Positions 18,011 through 24,496 of a stretch of DNA of 36,021 bases are shown here, one piece after another. How positions within the stretch are numbered: position 1 is the stretch's first letter; every line of letters starts with the position of its first letter. A program made the translations under genes and the position numbers. The stretch is from Xanthobacter autotrophicus (GTDB lineage: Bacteria; Pseudomonadota; Alphaproteobacteria; Rhizobiales; Xanthobacteraceae): assembly GCF_029991245.1 (NCBI RefSeq), contig NZ_JAIVFO010000030.1:1-36021 (forward strand), written 5' to 3'. The notes under the pieces are model-generated. The model saw nothing but the letters and a program-made list of their open reading frames with translations, did not search any database and was not told where the DNA came from.

Positions 18011-18400
18011 ATGAGACTTCTGGCTGCCGCGGCCATCGCCGTCCTGGCGACATGCGCCCACGCTTCAGACTTCGAACTCACCGCCGACGAGATCCGCACG
18101 CGGATGGTCGGCAACACCGTCGTCGGCATCGAGGACGGCGAATTCTACGCCGAATACCTGAGTCCCAACGGCACCATCTATGGCCGCACCAAGCACGAAG
18201 CCTATCAGGGCTACTGGCGGATCGTCGGCAACAAGCTGTGCCTGGCCTACGATGAGGATAACAAGAAGATCAGCTGGAGCTGCGTCTTCGTCGCGCTCAG
18301 CGGCGACAAGATCATCTGGAACGACAACAACGAGACCTCATATGCGCGGCTGCTTCCCGGCCGGGCGGAGAAAACAGCCGCGCAGGCGTCGAACCGGTAG
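18011..18400 (+). CDS. Small secreted protein of unknown function
   Basis: A 129-residue predicted periplasmic protein. A Sec signal peptide is clear: MRLLAAAAIAVLATCAHA, with likely cleavage before SDFEL. The mature part has alternating short strands rich in Tyr, Trp and Gly (FYAEYLSPNGTIYG, GYWRIVGNKLCLAYD, WSCVFVALSGDKIIWND), suggesting a small beta-barrel or sandwich. Two cysteines (LCLAY and WSCVF) could form a disulfide. The ATG at 18011 has AGAGGAGAG about 8 bp upstream and lies 15 bp after the previous stop, so it ends the flavoprotein operon. I recognise no catalytic motif. Confidence 0.82.
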   Translation: MRLLAAAAIAVLATCAHASDFELTADEIRTRMVGNTVVGIEDGEFYAEYLSPNGTIYGRTKHEAYQGYWRIVGNKLCLAYDEDNKKISWSCVFVALSGDKIIWNDNNETSYARLLPGRAEKTAAQASNR

Positions 18401-18463
18401 AGGACACGCCGATCAGATTGCAATGCAGACTGCTCGGATAACGCGTTCTCTTTCGTCAAACTA

Positions 18464-18508
18464 GAGCGCGATCCGAGCAAATTGGTTCAATTTGCTCGGA
18501 TCGCGCTC
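18464..18508. repeat. Perfect 21-bp-stem palindromic element (possible dispersed repeat/terminator)
   Basis: The left arm 18464-18484 begins GAGCGCGATCCGAGC, and the right arm 18488-18508 ends GCTCGGATCGCGCTC. The 21-base arms are exact complements around the three-base loop GTT. It lies between the convergent small secreted protein and LysR genes. Its form resembles palindromic repeats dispersed in Hyphomicrobiales genomes (GAGC...GATCCG...GCTC), and it would also work as a two-way transcription stop. Confidence 0.85.
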
Positions 18509-18557
18509 CAGCTCCAGCTCCCCCTCCTCCCGAGCCCGCCGCAGCCCGGGAGCGAGC

Positions 18558-18606
18558 CCGGAGCATCGACGACCGTACTGTCGCAAGCCGTGTCGCGATG
18601 CTCCGG
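18558..18606. repeat. 11-bp inverted repeat in the same intergenic region
   Basis: CCGGAGCATCG (18558-18568) and CGATGCTCCGG (18596-18606) are exact complements across 27 bases. With the 18464-18508 palindrome, this makes 18401-18645 a hairpin-rich, gene-free stretch between convergent genes. It could be part of a composite mobile palindromic element. Confidence 0.6.
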
Positions 18607-18645
18607 TGTCAGGGCACAGGATCGGGCTTGAGCCGTATCCTGCGG

Positions 18646-19536
18646 TCAGAGCAGGGGAGACGGCTTCAGCCCCAGCTCCTGGGCGAGCCAATCGGCGAAG
18701 ATGCGGACCGCCTTGCGCGGCTTGGCCTTCGCCGGGAAGACCAGGAAATGGCCCATGTAGCGCAGGTCGTGGGCCACGCCGTCCAGCGGCGCCACCAGCC
18801 GGCCATCGGCGATCTCGCGTTCGGCCAGGCGGGTGGATTCGAGCGTCACGCCAAGCCCGTCCACCGCCGCCGCAATGGCCATGAAGCTGCGGTCGAACCG
18901 GCTGCCCCGCGGGCTCGGCGGGGCGAGGCCATTGGCGAGAAACCACGCATTCCAGCGCAGCCTCTTGTGCTCGCTCTCGATCAGCGGATGGTCGTAGAGG
19001 TCCGCCGGGATGCGGATGTCCGCCGCCATCTCGGGCGCGCAGAGCGGGCGCACCACTTCCTCCCCAAGGGGAATGACGGTGAGGCCTTCCTGGCGCGGCG
19101 GGCCGTAGCAGATGTCCGCATCGAATTCATCATTCAGGAAGCGCGGATAATCGGTGCTCGCGGACAGGCGGATGTCGAAGCCCGGATGCTCGGCGATGAG
19201 CCGGCGCAGCCGTGGCATCAGCCACTGCGCCGCCATGCTCGGCGCGCAGTGCAGCCGCAAGTGGTTGCTGGCCCGGCCGCTGACCTGCTCGATGCCGTGC
19301 CGCAATTCGTCGAAGCCCGTGGAAACGCTGAGCTGAAGCGCCTCGCCCGCCGGATTGAGGCGCACGACCCGCCCCTCCCGCTCGAACAGGGGGACCCCCA
19401 TCAGGTCCTCAAGCTTGCGGATGGCGTGGCTGACCGCGCTCGGCGAGATGCCAAGCTCCTCCGAGGCGGCGCGGAACGAGCCGGTGCGGGCTGCAGCCTC
19501 GAAGGCGCGCAGGGCGCCGAGCGGAAGCATGTTCAT
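18646..19536 (-). CDS. LysR family transcriptional regulator (GcvA-like)
   Basis: A 296-residue DNA-binding regulator. The N-terminal winged helix-turn-helix is at about 5-64 (LRAFEAAARTGSFRAASEELGISPSAVSHAIRKLEDLMG), followed by a linker helix and a two-lobed effector domain ending with the GcvA-group features MAIAAAVDGLGVTLESTRLAEREI. It is divergent from the SDR/transketolase/TRAP cluster, with 109 bp between starts. By family rule it probably activates that cluster in response to a pathway intermediate and represses itself. The start MNMLPLG (19536) is taken; the ATG two codons later is also possible. Confidence 0.92.
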   Translation of the reverse strand: MNMLPLGALRAFEAAARTGSFRAASEELGISPSAVSHAIRKLEDLMGVPLFEREGRVVRLNPAGEALQLSVSTGFDELRHGIEQVSGRASNHLRLHCAPSMAAQWLMPRLRRLIAEHPGFDIRLSASTDYPRFLNDEFDADICYGPPRQEGLTVIPLGEEVVRPLCAPEMAADIRIPADLYDHPLIESEHKRLRWNAWFLANGLAPPSPRGSRFDRSFMAIAAAVDGLGVTLESTRLAEREIADGRLVAPLDGVAHDLRYMGHFLVFPAKAKPRKAVRIFADWLAQELGLKPSPLL

Positions 19537-19548
19537 GGCCCCATAGAT

Positions 19549-19567
19549 GAACCCAATTCACTGGTTC
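19549..19567. promoter_or_regulatory. Candidate LysR operator, inverted repeat
   Basis: GAACC (19549-19553) and GGTTC (19563-19567) are exact complements with nine bases between. It is centred 22 bp upstream of the LysR start and 88 bp upstream of the SDR start, a place typical for a LysR regulatory site. Confidence 0.4.
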
Positions 19568-19615
19568 GCGCAATTTTTGTGTTTTTTCCGACGCCGGGCT
19601 TCCGACACACTCCAG

Positions 19616-19629
19616 CCAATCAAAATTGG
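19616..19629. promoter_or_regulatory. Candidate palindrome before the SDR gene
   Basis: CCAAT (19616-19620) and ATTGG (19625-19629) flank CAAA, 17 bp upstream of the SDR start. It could be a second LysR contact near the promoter or a leader hairpin. The GGGAGG ribosome-binding site follows at 19633-19638. Confidence 0.3.
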
Positions 19630-19645
19630 ATCGGGAGGACGTATC

Positions 19646-20395
19646 GTGTTGCTCAAGGGTAAGACCGCAGTCATTTCGGGCGGCGCCGGCGTGCGCGGCA
19701 TCGGCTTTGCGACGGCCAGGACCTTCGCCGCCCAGGGCGCGCGCGTCGCCATTCTCGACCTCGACGCCGCAGGCGCCGCAAGGGCCGCCGCGGAACTGGG
19801 CGAGGGCCATGTGGGCATCGGCTGCGACGTGACCGACAAGGCCGATTGCGCCCGCGCCATCGGCGACGTGCTCGCCGCCACCGGCCAGATCGATATCCTC
19901 ATCAACAATGCCGGCATTACCCAGGCCATCAAGGTGTGGGACATCGACCCCGAGAGCTGGGCCCGCATCCAGGACGTGAACCTCAAGGGCGTGCTGTACC
20001 TGAGCCAGGCGGTGATGCCGCACATGCGCGAGCGCAAGGCCGGGGCCATCGCCTGCATGTCGTCGGTCTCCGCCCAGCGCGGCGGCGGCATCCTCGGCGG
20101 TGCGCATTACTCCGCCGCCAAGGCCGGCGTGCTCGGGCTGGCGAAGGCCATGGCCCGCGAACTCGGCTCCGACGGCATCCGGGTGAACTGCGTCACCCCC
20201 GGCCTGATCCAGACCGACATCAATGCCGGCAAGATCTCCGACGACGCCCGGGTGAAGATCCTGGAGAACATCCCGCTGAACCGCCTCGGCGTGCCGCAGG
20301 ACGTGGCGAACATCTTCCTGTTCCTCGCCTCGGACCTGTCCGCCTACGTCACCGGCGCCGTGATCGACGTCAACGGCGGCATGCTCATCCACTGA
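19646..20395 (+). CDS. SDR family oxidoreductase (canonical active site)
   Basis: A 249-residue NAD(P)-dependent alcohol/ketone dehydrogenase. The glycine motif is GGAGVRGIG, NNAG is intact (INNAGIT), and the catalytic Ser-Tyr-Lys set is present (SSVSAQ; YSAAK). C-terminal VDVNGGML is usual for the class. The GTG start at 19646 has GGGAGG 7 bp upstream; the open frame back to 19547 crosses the LysR-SDR regulatory region and is not used. It is the first gene of the transketolase/TRAP cluster and probably oxidises an imported polyol or reduces a ketose. The substrate is unknown. Confidence 0.92.
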   Translation: MLLKGKTAVISGGAGVRGIGFATARTFAAQGARVAILDLDAAGAARAAAELGEGHVGIGCDVTDKADCARAIGDVLAATGQIDILINNAGITQAIKVWDIDPESWARIQDVNLKGVLYLSQAVMPHMRERKAGAIACMSSVSAQRGGGILGGAHYSAAKAGVLGLAKAMARELGSDGIRVNCVTPGLIQTDINAGKISDDARVKILENIPLNRLGVPQDVANIFLFLASDLSAYVTGAVIDVNGGMLIH

Positions 20396-20436
20396 GCGCT
20401 CCGGCGCTGCGGCGCCCAGCCTTCAAGGAAAACCAG

Positions 20437-21285
20437 ATGACCATCGCAACTTCCGGCCACAACCGGCAGCTCGCCGAACGTGCGCACGCCATCCGGCGCA
20501 ATGCGCTGCGCATGGGCGAGGTGCAGGGCCAGGGCTACATCGCGCAGGCGCTCGGCATCTCCGACGTTCTGGCGGCGGCCTATTTCCATGCCATGACCTA
20601 CCGGCCCGAAGATCCGGACTGGGAAGGGCGCGACCGCTTCCTGCTGTCCAACGGGCACTACGCCATCGCGCTCTACGCGGCGCTGATCGAGGCCGGCATC
20701 GTCCCCCAGGACGAGCTTGAGACCTACGGCTTCGACGACAGCCGGCTGCCCATGTCGGGCATGGCCAGCTACACGCCGGGCATGGAGATGTCGGGCGGCT
20801 CGCTCGGCCTTGGCCTCGCCATCGCGGTGGGCCGCTGCCTCGGCCTCAAGCGCAAAGGCTCCGACCGCCACGTCTACACCCTGTTCTCCGACGGCGAGCT
20901 GGACGAGGGCTCGGTGTGGGAGGCCATCATGTCGGCCGCCCACTTCCGGCTCGACAACCTGATCGCCGTCGTCGATGTCAACAACCAGCAGGCCGACGGG
21001 CCGTCCACCTCGGTGCTCGGCTTCGAGCCGCTGACGGAGAAGCTGGAAGCCTTCGGCTGGTTCGTCCGCCGCGTGGACGGCAATGACATCGAAGCCGTGC
21101 GCGAGGCCTTCGATGCGGCCAAGGCGCAATCGGGCAGCGGCAAGCCCAGCATGATCATCGCCGACACGCTGATGGGCAAGGGCGTGCCATTCCTTGAAGC
21201 GCGCGAGAAGAACCACTTCATCCGCGTCGACGCCCACGAGTGGCAACTGGCGCTGGCCGCGCTCGACGAGAGGAAGCCGTCATGA
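20437..21285 (+). CDS. Transketolase, N-terminal (TPP-binding) subunit
   Basis: The 282-residue pyrophosphate-binding half of a two-subunit transketolase. The family helix RRNALRMG and SNGHYAIALYAAL match transketolase. The TPP motif is present, but its first Gly is Ser: S151-D152-G153-E154 in LFSDGELDEGSVWEA, with NN (VDVNNQQ) about 30 residues later. The ATG at 20437 is preceded by AAGGAA. The stop overlaps the start of the partner gene as ATGA, which favours a 1:1 complex. Split transketolases outside central metabolism include AptAB (apulose-4-phosphate) and sulfosugar enzymes; here there is no kinase, so the donor may be unphosphorylated. Confidence 0.92.
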   Translation: MTIATSGHNRQLAERAHAIRRNALRMGEVQGQGYIAQALGISDVLAAAYFHAMTYRPEDPDWEGRDRFLLSNGHYAIALYAALIEAGIVPQDELETYGFDDSRLPMSGMASYTPGMEMSGGSLGLGLAIAVGRCLGLKRKGSDRHVYTLFSDGELDEGSVWEAIMSAAHFRLDNLIAVVDVNNQQADGPSTSVLGFEPLTEKLEAFGWFVRRVDGNDIEAVREAFDAAKAQSGSGKPSMIIADTLMGKGVPFLEAREKNHFIRVDAHEWQLALAALDERKPS

Positions 21286-22322
21286 ACCACGCGACCCGCA
21301 AGGCTGCCCCTGCCACTGCCACGGCCACGGCCGGCAAGCCCCGGCTGACCACCTCCGCGATGATCGCCTCCATCGCCGCCGAGGGCCAGCGCACCAAGCC
21401 GGCCCCCTTCGGCCACGCCCTCGTCGCCCTTGCGCGCGAAAATCCGGCCGTGGTGGGCATGACGGCCGATCTCGGCAAATATACCGACCTGCACATCTTC
21501 TCGCAGGCCTTCCCCGAGCGCTTCTACCAGATGGGCATGGCCGAGCAGCTTCTGTTCGGCGCCGCCTCGGGGCTGGCCGCGGAGGGCTTCATGCCCTTCG
21601 CCACCACCTACGCCGTGTTCGCCTCGCGCCGGGCCTACGACTTCATCCACCAGACGATCGCGGAGGAAAACCGCAACGTGAAGATCGTCTGCGCGCTGCC
21701 GGGCCTCACCTCGGGCTATGGTCCCTCGCATCAGGCCGCCGAAGACCTCGCGCTGTTCCGGGCCATGCCCAACATGGTGGTGATCGACCCCTGCGACGCG
21801 CACGAGATCGAACAGGCGGTGCCGGTGATGGCGGGGCATGACGGGCCGGTCTATATGCGCCTGCTGCGCGGCCAGGTGCCGCTGGTGCTGGACGAGTACG
21901 GCTACACGTTCGAGCTCGGCAAGGCCAAGATGCTGCGCGACGGCCCGGATGCCCTGATCGTTTCCTCCGGGATCATGACCATGCGCGCCCTGGAGGCGGC
22001 GGACCTGCTGCGCCAGGACAAGGTCGAGGTCGCGGTGCTTCACGTGCCCACCATCAAGCCCCTCGACGAGGCGACGATCGTGGAGGCGGCGCGCAAGAGC
22101 GGCCGCCCGGTGATCGTGGCGGAGAACCACACCGTCATCGGCGGCCTCGGCGAGGCCGTGGCGGGCGCGGTGCTGCGCGCCGGCGTGGCCCCGGCCGGCT
22201 TCCACCAGATCGGCCTGCCGGACGCCTTCCTCGATGCCGGCGCCCTGCCGACCCTCCACGACCGCTACGGCATCTCCGCCGCAGCCGTCGCGGAGCAGGT
22301 CAAGGACTGGACCGGCCGCTGA
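21282..22322 (+). CDS. Transketolase, C-terminal subunit
   Basis: The 346-residue pyrimidine-binding and C-terminal half that completes the split transketolase. The catalytic Glu that activates TPP is E88 in MGMAEQLLFG; the active-site His region is GPSHQAAEDLALFR, and VYMRLLRG plus SSGIMTMRALEAADLL mark the middle and C-terminal domains. An Ala/Thr-rich N-terminal tail (residues 5-20) is probably disordered. ATG 21282 overlaps the stop of the first subunit by 4 bp. A strong hairpin follows at 22336-22358. With its partner it should transfer two-carbon ketol units. Confidence 0.92.
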   Translation: MNHATRKAAPATATATAGKPRLTTSAMIASIAAEGQRTKPAPFGHALVALARENPAVVGMTADLGKYTDLHIFSQAFPERFYQMGMAEQLLFGAASGLAAEGFMPFATTYAVFASRRAYDFIHQTIAEENRNVKIVCALPGLTSGYGPSHQAAEDLALFRAMPNMVVIDPCDAHEIEQAVPVMAGHDGPVYMRLLRGQVPLVLDEYGYTFELGKAKMLRDGPDALIVSSGIMTMRALEAADLLRQDKVEVAVLHVPTIKPLDEATIVEAARKSGRPVIVAENHTVIGGLGEAVAGAVLRAGVAPAGFHQIGLPDAFLDAGALPTLHDRYGISAAAVAEQVKDWTGR

Positions 22323-22335
22323 TTCCCCATCTCGG

Positions 22336-22358
22336 CCCGGGACGCGGCGCGTCCCGGG
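22336..22358 (+). terminator. Perfect 10-bp hairpin inside the catabolic cluster
   Basis: CCCGGGACGC (22336-22345) and GCGTCCCGGG (22349-22358) are exact complements around the loop GGC. It lies 13 bp after the transketolase stop and about 108 bp before the reductase start. No T-run follows, so partial termination or protection of the upstream mRNA is more likely than a full stop. Confidence 0.5.
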
Positions 22359-22466
22359 ACCGCCCAGCCGCCGCGGAGCGGCGCGACCAACGATCCGCAG
22401 GCCGCCACAGAGCGGCGGGATGCCAACGCCTTCAAGGCGCTCAGGCTCGGAAGACAGGGAGGAAGA

Positions 22467-23345
22467 ATGACTGCCATCGGCTTCATCGGTCTCGGCTCCA
22501 TGGGTCTGCCCATGGCGCGCAACCTGGTGGCACGGGGCTTCGAGGTCACCGGCTATGACCTGCGCGTCGAGGCCCGCACCGCCCTCGTGGAAGCAGGTGG
22601 CAAGGCGGCGGACACCGCTGCCGCCGCCTGCGCCGGAGCCGACATGGCCGTGCTGATGGTGGTGAACATCGCCCAGGCCCGCGAGGTGCTGTTCGCGGGC
22701 GGCGTCCTGGATGCCCTCGCCCCCGGCGGGGCCATCCTGCTCATGTCCACCTGCCCGCCGGCGGCGGTGGCCGAGGTGGCGGCGGAGGTGGAAGCGCGGG
22801 GCTTCGCCTTCGTCGATGCCCCCGTTTCCGGCGGCGTGGTGGGCGCCACGGCGGGCTCCCTCACCATCATGGTGGGGGCCGGCGATGCCGCCTTCGCCCG
22901 CGCCCGGCCCGCCCTCGACGCCATGGGCGCCAAGGTGGTGCATGTGGGCCGGGACGCCGGCCAGGGCGCCACCGCGAAGGTGGTGAACCAGCTCCTGTGC
23001 GGCGCCCATCTCGCCGTCGCGGCCGAAGCTCTGTCGCTGGCCGAGCGGCTCGGCGTGGACACCACCGCCATGCTCGACATCCTCGGCGGCTCGGCGGCGG
23101 CAAGCTGGATGCTGCGCGACCGGGGCCCCCGCATGCTGGAGGCGGACCCCACCGTCACCAGCGCCGTGGACATCTTCGTGAAGGATCTCGGCCTCGTGCT
23201 GGAGGCCGGACGCGAGGCCAAGGCCGCCTTGCCCATGGCGGCCCTCGCCCACCAGCTGTTCCTGTCCGTCTCCGGCCGAGGCCTCGGCACCGCCGACGAC
23301 AGCCAGGTCATCCGCGCCTATCGCAGCCTGCAGGGCCGGGACTGA
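22467..23345 (+). CDS. Beta-hydroxyacid dehydrogenase family (3-HIBDH/GlxR/LtnD-like) reductase
   Basis: A 292-residue NAD(P)-dependent dehydrogenase. The Rossmann loop is GFIGLGSMGLPMARN (5-19); the substrate loop is DAPVSGGVVGATAGSL (117-132); and the catalytic Lys is K171 with N174 in GATAKVVNQ. The family includes tartronate semialdehyde reductase, L-threonate dehydrogenase and sulfolactaldehyde reductase. The STCPPAAV segment resembles the threonate dehydrogenase branch, but the kinase and aldolase of that pathway are not nearby. GGGAGGAAG ahead of ATG 22467 is a strong ribosome-binding site. It probably handles a semialdehyde made by the transketolase or SDR. Exact substrate open. Confidence 0.9.
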   Translation: MTAIGFIGLGSMGLPMARNLVARGFEVTGYDLRVEARTALVEAGGKAADTAAAACAGADMAVLMVVNIAQAREVLFAGGVLDALAPGGAILLMSTCPPAAVAEVAAEVEARGFAFVDAPVSGGVVGATAGSLTIMVGAGDAAFARARPALDAMGAKVVHVGRDAGQGATAKVVNQLLCGAHLAVAAEALSLAERLGVDTTAMLDILGGSAAASWMLRDRGPRMLEADPTVTSAVDIFVKDLGLVLEAGREAKAALPMAALAHQLFLSVSGRGLGTADDSQVIRAYRSLQGRD

Positions 23346-23454
23346 ACCCGCCCGTCGCCGCCATCGAAACCATCAAACGCCGACCGACCAAACGCCAACC
23401 GCCACCATGCGGGACATCAAGAAGGCCGCAGAGCGGCCAGACAGGGAGAAACAC

Positions 23455-24492
23455 ATGACCAACACGCCCGCCTCCAGGGGCCTTGCCCAGGGACTCACCC
23501 GCCGCACCCTGCTCACCGCAGCGGCCGCGATCCCCTTCGCCGGCATCATCACCCGCGCCCGCGCCTCCGAATTCACCTACAAGCTCGCCACCGGGCAGGA
23601 CCCCTCGCATCCGGTCAACAAGCGCGCCCAGGAAGCCGCGCAGCGCATTCTGGAGGCCACCTCCGGCCGGCTGGAAATCAAGGTGTTCCCGGCCAACCAG
23701 CTCGGCTCGGACACCGACCTGCTGACCCAGGTGCGGTCCGGCGGCGTGGAGCTGTTCAACCTCTCCGCCTCCATCCTCGCCACCCTGGTGCCGGTCTCCG
23801 GCATCGTGAACACCGGCTTTGCCTTCCCGGACTACGACACGGTGTGGAAGGCCGTGGATGGCGGGCTCGGTACCTACATCCGCGAGCAGATCGGCAAGGC
23901 CGGGCTCGTCGCCCCCGTCAAGTTCTGGGACAACGGCTTCCGGCAGGTCACCTCCTCGACGCGCGAGATCAAGACGCCGGAGGACATGAAGGGCTTCAAG
24001 ATCCGGGTCCCGCCGGCGCCCATGCTCACCTCGGTGTTCAAGTCGCTGGGGGCCGGCGCGACCCCGATCAACTTCAACGAGCTGTATTCCGCGCTGCAGA
24101 CCAAGGTGGTGGAAGGCCAGGAGAACCCGCTCGCCATCATCGCCTCGGCCCGCCTCTACGAGGTGCAGAAATTCTGCTCCATGACCGGCCATGTGTGGGA
24201 CGGCTACCTCATCCTCGGCAACCGCCGCGCCTTCGCGGCCTTGCCTGAGGACCTTCGGACCATCCTGGTGCGCGAGTTCGACCGCTCCGGCGCCGACGAG
24301 CGGGCCGACATCGCCGCGCTCAGCCAGTCGCTGCGGGCCGACCTGACGGCCAAGGGCATCACCTTCATCGACGTGGACCGCGAACCCTTCCGAAAGGCGC
24401 TGGCCGCGACTTCCTTCTATGCCGACTGGCGTGCCAAGTACGGCAACGAAGCCTGGTCGCTCCTTGAGGCGGCCGTCGGCAAGCTCGGGTGA
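23455..24492 (+). CDS. TRAP transporter substrate-binding protein (DctP family)
   Basis: A 345-residue periplasmic binding protein of a tripartite (TRAP) uptake system. A Tat-like signal with RRTLLTAAAAIPFAG and a likely cut at ARA-SEF opens the protein. Family motifs include DPSHPVNKRAQE, FPANQLGSDTDL, KIRVPPAPM (the Arg that binds the substrate carboxylate) and EGQENPL. ATG 23455 is chosen over 23407 because AGGGAGA precedes it and the signal then begins properly. The fused DctQM gene starts 4 bp after the stop. Sugar acids, hydroxy acids or sulfonates are typical; the carboxylate-binding Arg points to an acid. Confidence 0.93.
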   Translation: MTNTPASRGLAQGLTRRTLLTAAAAIPFAGIITRARASEFTYKLATGQDPSHPVNKRAQEAAQRILEATSGRLEIKVFPANQLGSDTDLLTQVRSGGVELFNLSASILATLVPVSGIVNTGFAFPDYDTVWKAVDGGLGTYIREQIGKAGLVAPVKFWDNGFRQVTSSTREIKTPEDMKGFKIRVPPAPMLTSVFKSLGAGATPINFNELYSALQTKVVEGQENPLAIIASARLYEVQKFCSMTGHVWDGYLILGNRRAFAALPEDLRTILVREFDRSGADERADIAALSQSLRADLTAKGITFIDVDREPFRKALAATSFYADWRAKYGNEAWSLLEAAVGKLG

Positions 24493-24496
24493 CGTC

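Noticed and set aside
22467-23345. Assignment as L-threonate dehydrogenase in a threonate pathway
   Set aside because: The four-carbon acid sugar kinase, isomerase and aldolase genes of that pathway are absent from the cluster.
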